From Bacillota bacterium (lineage in GTDB: Bacteria > Bacillota > UBA4882 > UBA8346), in assembly GCA_023426245.1 (NCBI GenBank), contig JAFABB010000055.1, positions 94,928-158,927 on the forward strand: DNA of 64,000 bases, in the 5' to 3' direction. The translations under genes were made by a program, and so were the position numbers. Of the stretch, positions 27,541 through 36,541 are shown one piece after another (within the stretch, counting starts at the first letter, position 1; each line of letters starts with the position of its first letter). The notes beneath the pieces were generated by a model. The model was given only the letters and a program-made list of their open reading frames with translations, made no database searches and was not told where the DNA came from.

Positions 27541-28470
27541 TTAAATCGTATTGCTACAACCGAGCACGTTAACGATTTTATGTTTAACCATTGCCTTGAT
27601 GGCTTCCCGGCCTGGAGCCAAATATTGTCTTGGGTCGAAATCGCCAGGTTTCTCGGCAAAGTGCTTCCGGATGGAAGCAGTCATGGCTAGCCTTAAATCC
27701 GAGTCTATATTGATCTTACACACCGCCATTGAAGCCGCTTTCCGCAGCATTGATTCCGGAACGCCTTGTGCGCCTGGCATTTGACCGCCATACTTGTTAA
27801 TCATCTCAACAAATTCAGGAATAACCGAAGAAGCTCCATGGAGAACGATAGGGAAATTGGGTAACCGTTTTTCGACTTCTTCTAAGATATCGAAACGTAA
27901 TCTAGGTTCACCTTTAAACTTAAAGGCACCATGGCTCGTCCCAATCGCAATAGCCAGAGAATCAACTCCGGTCCGCTTAACAAATTCTTCAACCTGATCA
28001 GGATCTGTGAACGAAGCATCCTTTTCAGATACATTTACAGCATCTTCAATACCAGCAAGCTTACCGAGTTCCCCTTCAACAACAACGCCTTTCGAATGGG
28101 CATAATCTACCACTTCTTTGGTAATTTTAATATTCTCTTCAAAGGGATGTTTGGAGCCATCAATCATAACTGAAGTAAAGCCGCCATCAATACAGGATTT
28201 ACATACTTCAAAATTTTCACCGTGGTCTAAATGAACGCAAATAGGTAATCCGGTATCTTCAATAGCAGCTTCAATTAATTTCATCAAGTAGACATGTTTG
28301 GCATATTTCCGAGCACCTGCCGATACTTGAAGAATCAACGGTGTCTTTTCTTCTTTGGCAGCTTCGGTAATGCCCTGAACGATTTCCATGTTATTGACAT
28401 TAAAAGCGCCAATAGCATATCCGCCCTTATAAGCTTTTTGGAACATTTCAGTTGTCGTAACTAACGGCAT
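27541..28470 (-). CDS. fba: Class II fructose-bisphosphate aldolase
   Basis: Cleaves fructose 1,6-bisphosphate reversibly to the triose phosphates with a zinc ion. The 309-residue protein has the zinc-binding VHLDHGENFEVCKSCIDGGF near 78-97, the EGELGKLAG stretch and the later LHGASSV with a further His ligand. ATG at 28468-28470 follows AAGGAG; an in-frame GTG nine bases earlier overlaps it. Transcribed alone, ending at the terminator 27494-27526. Confidence 0.96.
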   Translation of the reverse strand: MPLVTTTEMFQKAYKGGYAIGAFNVNNMEIVQGITEAAKEEKTPLILQVSAGARKYAKHVYLMKLIEAAIEDTGLPICVHLDHGENFEVCKSCIDGGFTSVMIDGSKHPFEENIKITKEVVDYAHSKGVVVEGELGKLAGIEDAVNVSEKDASFTDPDQVEEFVKRTGVDSLAIAIGTSHGAFKFKGEPRLRFDILEEVEKRLPNFPIVLHGASSVIPEFVEMINKYGGQMPGAQGVPESMLRKAASMAVCKINIDSDLRLAMTASIRKHFAEKPGDFDPRQYLAPGREAIKAMVKHKIVNVLGCSNTI

Positions 28471-28615
28471 TGACTTCACTCCTTTGGAATCCTTATTTTA
28501 TACGAGCGCGCATGCGTGCGAGCTTTCCAGTCAAACCTATTTTACCAGATTTAGGTTTAAAAGCAAACTAGTTTTATAAAAAATATCCAGTATATTATTT
28601 CCCTTTCGAGTCCTA

Positions 28616-29917
28616 TTATCCCGCAACACTTGCCCAAAAAGCAAACCCCGGATTGTCTTCCCCTTCATAGGAAGCTAAACAGCTTTCTTCCCGGGTTAGT
28701 GCCTCAAGAAAGTCACCGTTGATAACGGCCTTGGCTTTGCCTACAATCTCTCCCCGTTCCACCAGGAGGCATTGGTCCGCTGTTAATGAAAAATGGCCTG
28801 AACTTGCATCCTGGGTATGTAAACCTAAAATCGAATATACTATCATTCCCTGTTGAGTTTGCTTAATTAATTGTTCCCAGGTATCCATGGTTCGACTGGT
28901 CTTGATAAAAAATCCCCCCGAAGGAATCGGTGTGGGAAAGAGTCCCGCTTTTTTTGCATATTTCAGGCTAAGTATCGGCGTCTTCAACCTTCCCTCACTA
29001 ATAAAGGAGGCTTTACCTCCAGTCACGCCCTCACTGGTACATGGGTACGACATTGCCCGATAGGGCAATAAAGTATTGACTTCTAGAGATAAATCTTTTC
29101 GCAATACTTGTTTTTCCTTTTTGAAATCTTCAAGCTCAAAGCGGCTTTGGCGATTAACGACTAAACTACCGTAGAGATTGGTTAATAAAAATTGCCCCAA
29201 AAAAGACTCAAAAATCCCCGGGGGGAAAAGTAGTCGCATCTTTCCGCCAGCTTCCCGTGGAGGACTTACAGTCAGCAACGAAGCAATATTAGCGGTATTT
29301 TCAATCACCCGATTCATTTCCAATTCTGTGGGCCATTTTTTTTCTCCATAACTTTCCCCATAACAATCATTGGCTTCAAAAAAGAAATCCACCGGACTCT
29401 GGGAATAAGCCACTTGTAAGCCTTCGGAATTTAGAATAACTCGAGAACCCGCATAACAACGAACTTTTCCATCTATTTTTTTAATGCCCCGCTGGCTCAA
29501 AAATTGTAATCCCTGTTCCAATAAATGAAACGGCAAAGGATCTTGATGGTCGATAATGTTTTTGACTCGTTCATCAAAGAGTTCCAATTGAGGGATATTT
29601 TCAGGCTTATAAAGACCCACTCCATCGGGATCATAATACGTGGTTGCCCGCCAAACATCCATATATTCCGTAAAATTGTCAACAACACCGGAGTCAAGCT
29701 TAGCTGAAGTGAATTTTTGACCAGCCCAGATAAGATATATTTCACCACTAATACTTCTTTTATATCCCGGAGCCGAATATGGACCGCCAACACGGTTATT
29801 TTTGAGACCAACCTCAAATCCTCTGGTTTCATACAAATCGATCCGCCAAGCTGTTAATTCCCGATTTTGTCTTGAATAATCGTTTAATCGTTCTGCTAAA
29901 CTCGTTGCCAACTCCAT
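28616..29917 (-). CDS. tldE: TldE/PmbA-family peptidase subunit
   Basis: TldD and TldE form a metalloprotease heterodimer that degrades unfolded peptides and, in some bacteria, matures modified peptides. TldE lacks the metal site. The 434-residue protein has ETRGFEVGLKNNRVGG near the N-terminus and a C-terminal half with the TldD/PmbA fold (LSLKYAKKAG, GGFFIKTSRTMDTWEQLIK). ATG at 29915-29917 follows GGGGGGA. It begins one base after the tldD stop, so the pair is co-translated. Compared with E. coli PmbA the sequence is divergent. Confidence 0.85.
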   Translation of the reverse strand: MELATSLAERLNDYSRQNRELTAWRIDLYETRGFEVGLKNNRVGGPYSAPGYKRSISGEIYLIWAGQKFTSAKLDSGVVDNFTEYMDVWRATTYYDPDGVGLYKPENIPQLELFDERVKNIIDHQDPLPFHLLEQGLQFLSQRGIKKIDGKVRCYAGSRVILNSEGLQVAYSQSPVDFFFEANDCYGESYGEKKWPTELEMNRVIENTANIASLLTVSPPREAGGKMRLLFPPGIFESFLGQFLLTNLYGSLVVNRQSRFELEDFKKEKQVLRKDLSLEVNTLLPYRAMSYPCTSEGVTGGKASFISEGRLKTPILSLKYAKKAGLFPTPIPSGGFFIKTSRTMDTWEQLIKQTQQGMIVYSILGLHTQDASSGHFSLTADQCLLVERGEIVGKAKAVINGDFLEALTREESCLASYEGEDNPGFAFWASVAG

Positions 29918-29918
29918 T

Positions 29919-31400
29919 TTAATTCCCCCCAATTGTTACTTCGGGATTTTTATCAATGACCAAAAAATAATGGGAACCACCGCAGCTTGGCACTCCTTGT
30001 CCCATTTTACCACAAGTCCCGATAGCGTCGATCTGTAGCTGACCAATAGCTGCTTTGACGGATTGCAATACTGATAAAATTTTGCCACTAAAAATTGCAG
30101 GCTTATAAAGAACAGGTTCCTGAGATAACTGGTAAATTCCCGAACAATGAAAAACAAAATCTCCAAAAGCCGGGTTCACCTGACCGCCTTGAAACCCCGC
30201 CAAATACAAAACATTTTCATCATCCTTCATTAAATGGTTATCGATTAAGATATGATAAAGATCTTTCGGAGTCACGGACTCAAAATCCTGATTAAGGGGG
30301 AGCGGTTTTTCCATTTCAATGCGAATATTGCTCATTCTGGCAATCGGGAGATGAAAGAAATTTTCAACCCGTTCAGCCCCGGTGTACGGAACGCCTGCTC
30401 GATCCGCCGAAAAAATATCGGAAAGACCCGCATTCAGTTTTCCATGATTGACAATTTTGACGGTCTGACGAATTTCTCCCACTGCACTTATGGGTTGATA
30501 AGCATAATCGCCTTCAAGGGGTCCGTCAATAATTGATAAATCCGAGCCGGCCACAGTCGTTCCCGTTTTAAAATGCCCATTTTCGCCAAGAATGGAACTT
30601 TCAATCGAATCTGTTTCCGCGGCATGGCCAAAAGCCTCATGAGCGAGTCCCTTTGCCAAAGCATAATCAATCACTAGTTTATAATGTCCACCTGCCAGCT
30701 TAGAAGCTGATAATAAATTCAATGCCAGCTGAGTAGCTTTTTTGGCCCGCTCTTGAATTTTACGAATGTTCTCTTGTTTGATGAGCACACCCAAGTCAAT
30801 GCCGGATAAATTGGCAAAAGTGGTGGCTGTGTCATCGGTGGATTTAGCGGTAATACTATGATACAACATCGAACGGGGCGTATTGAATGCCGTATCGGTG
30901 CCGTCAGAACGAATAATCCGCCATTCTTCGTCGGTCAGACGCAGCAGAGTACGGACAGATAATCGGGAATCCATAACAGTTAATTCGTTGTTCAGTTCTT
31001 TTAGCTGGGTTTCGATCTCCGTCAGGCTCAATGTACCATATGGATTATCTAATTGAATCTCCCTTCTGGTATGATGTTCTTTGAGCTTAAAGATCTCTAC
31101 ATTAGGTTCCCCCTGAAAACTTTTACTCTGCTCGGCCAGGAAAGCCGCCTTATCGAACAAGTCTTTCATAATCTCTTCGTTGATCTGATCGGCAGCTGCA
31201 AAACCAATGTACCCATCGGGTGTAAAAACCTGAAGGCCCATTCCTTCCAGATTGCCGCTACTAATTTCTTCCGTCTTGCCGTTATTGATATGAACTCCTA
31301 AATCTTTTCGGCTTTGCAAACGTAAAATAAAATACAATCTCTTGGCAGTACCAATTTCTTTAGCTAAATCGATAATTTGATTATATTGATCAACTCTCAC
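29919..31400 (-). CDS. tldD: TldD-family metalloprotease
   Basis: Catalytic subunit of the TldD/TldE protease. The 493-residue protein carries the metal motif HEAFGHAAETD, the HExxxH pattern of TldD, in AKGLAHEAFGHAAE, and the C-terminal CGKMGQGVPSCGG loop. GTG at 31398-31400 is chosen because GAGGTG lies 9 bases upstream; the longer frame to 31562 would run through the AT-rich inverted repeat and adds 54 residues that look non-coding. Directly followed by tldE. Confidence 0.92.
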   Translation of the reverse strand: MRVDQYNQIIDLAKEIGTAKRLYFILRLQSRKDLGVHINNGKTEEISSGNLEGMGLQVFTPDGYIGFAAADQINEEIMKDLFDKAAFLAEQSKSFQGEPNVEIFKLKEHHTRREIQLDNPYGTLSLTEIETQLKELNNELTVMDSRLSVRTLLRLTDEEWRIIRSDGTDTAFNTPRSMLYHSITAKSTDDTATTFANLSGIDLGVLIKQENIRKIQERAKKATQLALNLLSASKLAGGHYKLVIDYALAKGLAHEAFGHAAETDSIESSILGENGHFKTGTTVAGSDLSIIDGPLEGDYAYQPISAVGEIRQTVKIVNHGKLNAGLSDIFSADRAGVPYTGAERVENFFHLPIARMSNIRIEMEKPLPLNQDFESVTPKDLYHILIDNHLMKDDENVLYLAGFQGGQVNPAFGDFVFHCSGIYQLSQEPVLYKPAIFSGKILSVLQSVKAAIGQLQIDAIGTCGKMGQGVPSCGGSHYFLVIDKNPEVTIGGN

Positions 31401-31422
31401 TTTTCGGCACCTCATTTTTTTA

Positions 31423-31580
31423 TCAATTGACAATTGAGAATTGACATTGATAAAGGATAATGTTGAAAATCTTATTGAAAACCCGTTCCCTTTCAAATAC
31501 CATCTGCGTGGTATGGGCAACTTACACCTATTATGAGCTTTGTTTTTAATCTCAATTCTCAATTTTCAATTCTCAATTGA
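31423..31580. repeat. Inverted-repeat element upstream of tldD, about 158 bp
   Basis: ATCAATTGACAATTGAGAAT near 31423 and the complement of CAATTTTCAATTCTCAATTG near 31558-31578 pair over about 22 bases with few mismatches. Each arm is itself made of repeated CAATT/AATTG words. Inside lies TACCATCTGCGTGGTA, a short hairpin. It contains no gene and separates tldD from the AdoMetDC-like gene. Confidence 0.6.
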
Positions 31581-31582
31581 TT

Positions 31583-31942
31583 TCATTTAAATAGGTGCTC
31601 AGCCCTAATTTTTGTTTCAGCAGCAACGACTTGCGGAGCAAATATATTTAACAAGCCTTCGCCAAAAGCCTGAAGATCAAGTTGTGGCAACCAAGAAAAT
31701 AAATCCACTGTTAAAAATTTTTGCTCAGGGAAGACCTGGATTAATAAATAGGAAGCCTCATTGATTTCTCCACTAATCCGCATTCCTTTTTTCAGGGTCT
31801 CAAAACGTAATCCGACTTTCCCGTTATCGGTAGTGGAAATTAAACGGTTCATTTCCGTTTCAAGCCCCTCGGGATCCTCCCAACACGGATTTTGGCACAG
31901 ATAAAGGTCGGCCATATAGTGCCGTCCAAATCCCGTCTTCAA
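31583..31942 (-). CDS. S-adenosylmethionine decarboxylase homologue, probably catalytically dead
   Basis: The 119-residue protein aligns along its length with bacterial AdoMet decarboxylase (SpeH type): GRHYMADLYLC matches the GRH(L/I)xAEFYxC start and FPEQKFLTVDLFSW matches WPEYGYAAxDLFTC. Active enzymes cut themselves in an ESHLSIHT motif and need a later His and Cys. Here the matching residues are A63-S64, Gln69 in place of His and Trp84 in place of Cys, so the serine remains but its helpers are gone. TTG at 31940-31942 follows GGAGGG. It lies just upstream of tldD, from which a repeat separates it. Confidence 0.7.
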   Translation of the reverse strand: MKTGFGRHYMADLYLCQNPCWEDPEGLETEMNRLISTTDNGKVGLRFETLKKGMRISGEINEASYLLIQVFPEQKFLTVDLFSWLPQLDLQAFGEGLLNIFAPQVVAAETKIRAEHLFK

Positions 31943-32031
31943 CCGGACAACCCTCCCCCTTCGTCATTTTCATATCTCTCTATCATATGTAAATGAACGA
32001 ATAGGGGGAAACGCGTCTCGATAAATTGTTT

Positions 32032-33642
32032 TTATTCAGTTGATTTTTTTAATTCTTCTTCCAAGTCAGCCATTAATCGCTTCATTCGATCAACAAGCGG
32101 TGTTATCCGGGCTAAATCGCGTTCCTGTCTAGATTGCTTTATTTGAAGGTGTAATTGTAAAACAGAATGTTCCAAATCACCTACGGCTTTTTCGAGTCCA
32201 AAATTATTAAGCTTCGGCCTTGTCATCTTAGAATCCAAATGAGCCTCTGCGTTTAATACGAAACGTTCTCCCCAACGGGGAATAAGGGGATTGATATTAA
32301 AACGCTGTTGTATTATACCGGCAAAATCTTTTTGAGCGCCATTTTCACCATGAACTATAAAGAGCCCTCTTGGTTTTTTAGTAAAACCGCCCAACCAATC
32401 CAACAAACCCGCTTGATCGGCGTGGGCCGAAAAACCTCCTATAGAATGAACCTTGGCTTGAACATTGACCTCTTCACCCATGATCTTGACGACTTTGGCG
32501 CCTTCTAAAAGCCTTCGTCCCAAAGTTTCTTCAGCTTGGTAACCAACAAATAAAATATGAGATTCCGGACGCCACAGGTTATGTTTTAAATGATGTAAAA
32601 TTCGCCCGGCTTCGCACATCCCATTGGCGGAAATAATTATCGCCCCCTTGGCAGTGGCGTTTAATTGTTTGGATTCCTCAGCGCTCCGCGCAAAATGAAG
32701 ATTGGGAAACTCGAACGGACTCTCATGCGCTGCAAAAAGTTCCCGAGTTTCTTCATCGTAACACTCCGGATTATCCCGATAGATTTCAGTGACGGAAACC
32801 GCCATCGGACTATCGATATAAACCGGTACCCGCGGAATTCTCCCATTACGGAGTAAACCTTTGATGTAATATAACAAATCTTGGGTCCGGCCGACTGCAA
32901 AAGCAGGAATCACCAAATTTCCGCCTGATTTAACAGCATCGGTAATTATTTTCCGCAATAATTCGACCTTTTGATCCTGATCTTCATGAATTCGGTTTCC
33001 ATAAGTGGATTCAATCAATAAATAATCAGCATCTGCAATTGGGGTCGGATCCTCAATAATCGGTTGATTTTTTTGTCCCAAATCACCGGAAAATACTATC
33101 TTGGTGGTCATTCCGCCTTCGGAGATAAACACTTCAATAATCGCCGATCCCAAAATGTGACCGGCATCCCAAAAGCGGACCCTCACTCCGGGTAAAGGTT
33201 GAAATTCTTCCGAATACTGTTTAGCCCTAAACTGGCTCAAACAATCTAAAGCTTCCGCCGCCGTATATAGTGGTTCCTCCGCAGGAACGCCGGTCCTTTG
33301 ACGCTTACGATTGCGCCATTCAATTTCCATTTCCTGGATGTGTCCGGAATCTGGGAGAACAATTTTGCATAGCTCTACTGTTGCTTTGGTCGCATAAATC
33401 TCTTTTTTAAAGCCCGATTTGCATAACTTCGGGATAAGGCCGGAATGATCGACATGGGCATGGGTTAATAGCATAAAATCCAAGGAGCCGGGATAGAAAA
33501 TAAAATCCTGATGGTTGAGTTGACGGACTTCTTTCGGACCTTGAAACATTCCACAATCCACCAGGAAACGGCCGGAAAGGGTTTCCACCAGATAACTGGA
33601 ACCTGTAACGGTTCCAGCGGCACCGCAAAACGTAATTTGCAT
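32032..33642 (-). CDS. Beta-CASP metallo-beta-lactamase-fold RNA-processing nuclease
   Basis: Probable RNA endo/exonuclease of the CPSF73/YSH1-like group. From ATG at 33640-33642 (GAGGAGG upstream) the 536-residue protein has the MBL motif LTHAHVDHSGLIPKL near 54-68, FSGDLGQ, and the beta-CASP region with SANGMCEAGRILHHLK and VHSIGGFSAHADQ, plus a final helical extension rich in Lys/Glu. The upstream frame to 33729 lacks a ribosome site and would run into the tRNA promoter region. Substrates are unknown. Confidence 0.92.
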   Translation of the reverse strand: MQITFCGAAGTVTGSSYLVETLSGRFLVDCGMFQGPKEVRQLNHQDFIFYPGSLDFMLLTHAHVDHSGLIPKLCKSGFKKEIYATKATVELCKIVLPDSGHIQEMEIEWRNRKRQRTGVPAEEPLYTAAEALDCLSQFRAKQYSEEFQPLPGVRVRFWDAGHILGSAIIEVFISEGGMTTKIVFSGDLGQKNQPIIEDPTPIADADYLLIESTYGNRIHEDQDQKVELLRKIITDAVKSGGNLVIPAFAVGRTQDLLYYIKGLLRNGRIPRVPVYIDSPMAVSVTEIYRDNPECYDEETRELFAAHESPFEFPNLHFARSAEESKQLNATAKGAIIISANGMCEAGRILHHLKHNLWRPESHILFVGYQAEETLGRRLLEGAKVVKIMGEEVNVQAKVHSIGGFSAHADQAGLLDWLGGFTKKPRGLFIVHGENGAQKDFAGIIQQRFNINPLIPRWGERFVLNAEAHLDSKMTRPKLNNFGLEKAVGDLEHSVLQLHLQIKQSRQERDLARITPLVDRMKRLMADLEEELKKSTE

Positions 33643-33722
33643 GAAGTTTCCTCCTCTACTTGAGTTAATGATTTTTGTACCAGCTCCCAGCCGAAAGAAA
33701 CCATTTAGTTTCATAAAAAGTT

Positions 33723-33751
33723 TTGACAAACCGGCTGCTCTCTGTTATACT
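33723..33751 (+). promoter_or_regulatory. Promoter of the tRNA-Pro gene
   Basis: A perfect TTGACA at 33723-33728 and TATACT at 33746-33751, 17 bases apart, end 17 bases before the tRNA. It overlaps the untranslated leader of the divergent nuclease gene. Confidence 0.8.
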
Positions 33752-33768
33752 TATACCTGTACCTTTTC

Positions 33769-33845
33769 CGGGGTGTGGCTCAGCTTGGTAGAGCGTTCGG
33801 TTCGGGACCGAAAGGCCGGAGGTTCAAATCCTCTCACCCCGACCA
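33769..33845 (+). tRNA. tRNA-Pro, anticodon CGG
   Basis: A full cloverleaf is present. The acceptor CGGGGTG pairs with CACCCCG, the D-arm GCTC pairs with GAGC, the anticodon stem TTCGG/CCGAA encloses TTCGGGA, and the T-arm holds GGTTCAAATCC. The anticodon CGG at 33803-33805 reads codon CCG. The 3' CCA is encoded at 33843-33845. A strong promoter precedes it and a terminator follows. Confidence 0.96.
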
Positions 33846-33874
33846 TTTCAATAACTGGTGATCAGTAAACAAAT

Positions 33875-33898
33875 AAAAGCCGTAAGGCTTTTTTTTAT
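33875..33898 (+). terminator. Rho-independent terminator after tRNA-Pro
   Basis: AAAAGCC and GGCTTTTT form a short stem around GTAA, followed by a run of T, 30 bases after the tRNA. A second AAGACTTCGGCTTTTTT-like stretch follows at once and may reinforce it. Confidence 0.75.
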
Positions 33899-33952
33899 AA
33901 AGACTTCGGCTTTTTTCGCCAATTCCCTCTATTTTCTGCAATAAAGTTAGTG

Positions 33953-35254
33953 TTAAATAACATCTCGGATCAATGCCGTGGGACTCACTTGTTTTTCACT
34001 CCAATGAAAACAATTTACAGCCTCGGTTTCAACTACACTTGCCCCAACTTTATCTCGTGCATAAACTTCTGCGATAACAGTACCTTGGATTACATAATCT
34101 CCCACTTTGGCTGAAAGTTTAATGCCTACATCGGGTTTGATAATATCCTCCAATTTATTTCGTCCGGCGCCTAATTTCATAGCGCAAAGCCCCAGTGCCC
34201 GACAATCAATCCGCTCAATCCAACCATCTTTAGGAGCTAACACCGGCTGGACCACCGGTGCCAAAGGTAAAAGACCCGGCTCTTCCACAACTCGGGAATC
34301 TCCTCCCTGGGCGGTTATCAACTGTTGAAGTTTCGCAGCCCCGGCGCCACTCTCTAACATCTTCTTCATTAAATCAGCTCCTGCTTCCGGCGAGTCTGAA
34401 CGCTCAGCCAGATAGGCCATATATCCACCCAATATCAGACATAACTCAGTTAAATCAGAGGGACCTTCCCCTCGTAGCGTCTGGATTGCCTCCACAACCT
34501 CCAGACTATTACCGATAGCCCGGCCCAATGGCTCATTCATATCGCTTAATACTGCCTTAAAACGGCGGCCCGCCCGGTTGCCGATTTCCACCATGGTTCT
34601 GGCGAGCTCCAAAGCCTGATCATAATCACGCATAAACGCACCGTCGCCGAACTTAACGTCCAGCAAAACCCCGTCTGCGCCAGCCGCCAGTTTTTTAGAC
34701 ACAATACTGCTGGCGATTAAGGGAATACTTTCAACCGTAGCTGTTAAGTCCCTTAATGCATAGAGTTTCTTGTCTGCTGGTACCATATGTCCACTTTGAC
34801 CGACCAGGGCAACACCGATTTTTGCCACTTGGCTTAAGAACTGTTCCTGGGGTAAACTGGTTTTAAAACCTGGTATTGCTTCTAATTTATCAATGGTCCC
34901 TCCGGTATGGCCCAATCCTCTTCCGGACATCTTGGCAACGGGTATTCCGGCTGAAGCGACGAGCGGGATCAATACCAAAGAAGTCTTATCACCTACACCA
35001 CCCGTACTGTGCTTATCAACCTTGGAACCAGATATTCCGGATAGGTCAATCATTTCTCCGGAAGCCGCCATCTCCAAGGTTAAGTAGGTACATTCATCAA
35101 AGGTCATTCCTTGAAAATAGACTGCCATGCACCATGCGCTCATCTGATAATCCGGGATTTCCCCCGCCACAAACCCCTGAATCAGATAATGAATTTCATC
35201 GCGGGTCAGTTCTCCACCTTCACGCTTTTTCCATATCAAATCATAAACTCTCAT
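33953..35254 (-). CDS. pdp: Pyrimidine-nucleoside phosphorylase
   Basis: Splits uridine, deoxyuridine and thymidine with phosphate in nucleoside salvage. The 433-residue protein has SGSKVDKHSTGGVGDKTSLV near 80-99, including the family signature and phosphate-binding residues, and SGRGLGHTGGTIDKLE. The C-terminal domain ends with SEKQVSPTALI. Pdp and DeoA share this fold, so the exact pyrimidine preference is inferred. GAGGTGA precedes the ATG. It follows deoB on the same strand. Confidence 0.94.
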   Translation of the reverse strand: MRVYDLIWKKREGGELTRDEIHYLIQGFVAGEIPDYQMSAWCMAVYFQGMTFDECTYLTLEMAASGEMIDLSGISGSKVDKHSTGGVGDKTSLVLIPLVASAGIPVAKMSGRGLGHTGGTIDKLEAIPGFKTSLPQEQFLSQVAKIGVALVGQSGHMVPADKKLYALRDLTATVESIPLIASSIVSKKLAAGADGVLLDVKFGDGAFMRDYDQALELARTMVEIGNRAGRRFKAVLSDMNEPLGRAIGNSLEVVEAIQTLRGEGPSDLTELCLILGGYMAYLAERSDSPEAGADLMKKMLESGAGAAKLQQLITAQGGDSRVVEEPGLLPLAPVVQPVLAPKDGWIERIDCRALGLCAMKLGAGRNKLEDIIKPDVGIKLSAKVGDYVIQGTVIAEVYARDKVGASVVETEAVNCFHWSEKQVSPTALIRDVI

Positions 35255-35352
35255 GTTTTGCTGTCACCTCAAGTTATTGCGCGTTCGCGAAATCATGCTC
35301 ACTAACGCTTTTTATAGCAAATTATTATCCCGCCAAAACCCAACCCTGAATT

Positions 35353-36525
35353 CTATAAAGCGATACGGCTGGCAAATTCCTCTCCCACCGGCCATGGTTC
35401 AAGATTAAACCAGGCACATAAAGATGCAGCGATATCTGCAAAAGTACCCCGGGTGCCAAGGTTAATACCTGCAGGTAGACCGGGTCCCATTATCAAAAGT
35501 GGTGTATATTCCCTTGAATGATCCGTGCTGGGAGTAGTCGGGTCACAACCATGATCTCCCGTAATCATCAAAACATCCCCTTGATCAAGTTTTAGTAGAT
35601 TTTGACCGAGCCAATGGTCAAATTCCTGTAAAGCCTGGGCATACCCTTTCGGGTCATTTCGGTGACCATAGAGCATATCAAAATCAACGCAATTAGCGAA
35701 GACAAGTCCTTTAAAATCACGTTCAATAAGTTCACTGAGAAATGCCAGAGTCTCCGGATTGTTATGGGTATGGTTGGAATCGGTTAATCCTTGAGAACTA
35801 AAGATATCTTCAATTTTCCCCACGCCATAAACCGTAAAACCGGCTTCTTTTAAACGATCAAGCACCGTTTCTGAAAATGGTTTGAGCGAAAAATCCTTCC
35901 GCCCGGGTGTACGATAAAAAGAACCCGGTTTTCCGAGGAAGGGACGGGCAATCACCCGGCCTACTCCATGTTTTCCTTTCAACATTTCACGGGCAATTTC
36001 ACAAAAACCATACTGTTGCTCCAATGGAAAAATTTCCTCATGGGCCGCAATCTGAAAAACACTATCTGCCGATGTATACACTATTAATTTTTTTGTATGG
36101 ATATGTTCTTCACCGAGTTCAGCAATAATTTCCGTCCCGGAGGCCGCTTTATTTCCAAGTACGCCATGACCCGTCCTTCGGGAAAATTCATGAATGATTT
36201 CATCCGGAAAACCCTGGGGATATACGGGAAAAGGCTGTGGAAGAACCAGGCCAGACATTTCCCAATGTCCGGTAGTGGTGTCCTTTCCTGCCGAACGTTC
36301 CGCCATTTTTCCAAAAATCCGGCCTTCAACAGCGGAAGAAACGCCTAAAATATCCGTTAATTTACCAAGCCCCGCCGCTTCCATGTTCGGTAAGCTCAAG
36401 CCTCCTAAATCTCTGGCGATATGGGCCAAAGTATTGCTTCCCTGATCGCCGTAAGTTGCAGCGTCAGGCAACTCACCTACTCCAACACTATCCAGTACAA
36501 TCAAGAAAATGCGTTTGATTTTCAT
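35353..36525 (-). CDS. deoB: Phosphopentomutase
   Basis: Interconverts (deoxy)ribose 1- and 5-phosphate, linking nucleoside breakdown to central metabolism. The 390-residue protein belongs to the alkaline phosphatase superfamily: metal-binding VLDSVGVGELPDA near 8-20, the phosphorylated-Thr region AGKDTTTGHWEM, and TGDHGCDPTTPSTDHSREY with more metal ligands. ATG at 36523-36525 lies 6 bases after AAGGAG. It probably forms an operon with pdp, 98 bases downstream. Confidence 0.96.
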   Translation of the reverse strand: MKIKRIFLIVLDSVGVGELPDAATYGDQGSNTLAHIARDLGGLSLPNMEAAGLGKLTDILGVSSAVEGRIFGKMAERSAGKDTTTGHWEMSGLVLPQPFPVYPQGFPDEIIHEFSRRTGHGVLGNKAASGTEIIAELGEEHIHTKKLIVYTSADSVFQIAAHEEIFPLEQQYGFCEIAREMLKGKHGVGRVIARPFLGKPGSFYRTPGRKDFSLKPFSETVLDRLKEAGFTVYGVGKIEDIFSSQGLTDSNHTHNNPETLAFLSELIERDFKGLVFANCVDFDMLYGHRNDPKGYAQALQEFDHWLGQNLLKLDQGDVLMITGDHGCDPTTPSTDHSREYTPLLIMGPGLPAGINLGTRGTFADIAASLCAWFNLEPWPVGEEFASRIAL

Positions 36526-36541
36526 TTTTTGCTCCTTGGTT

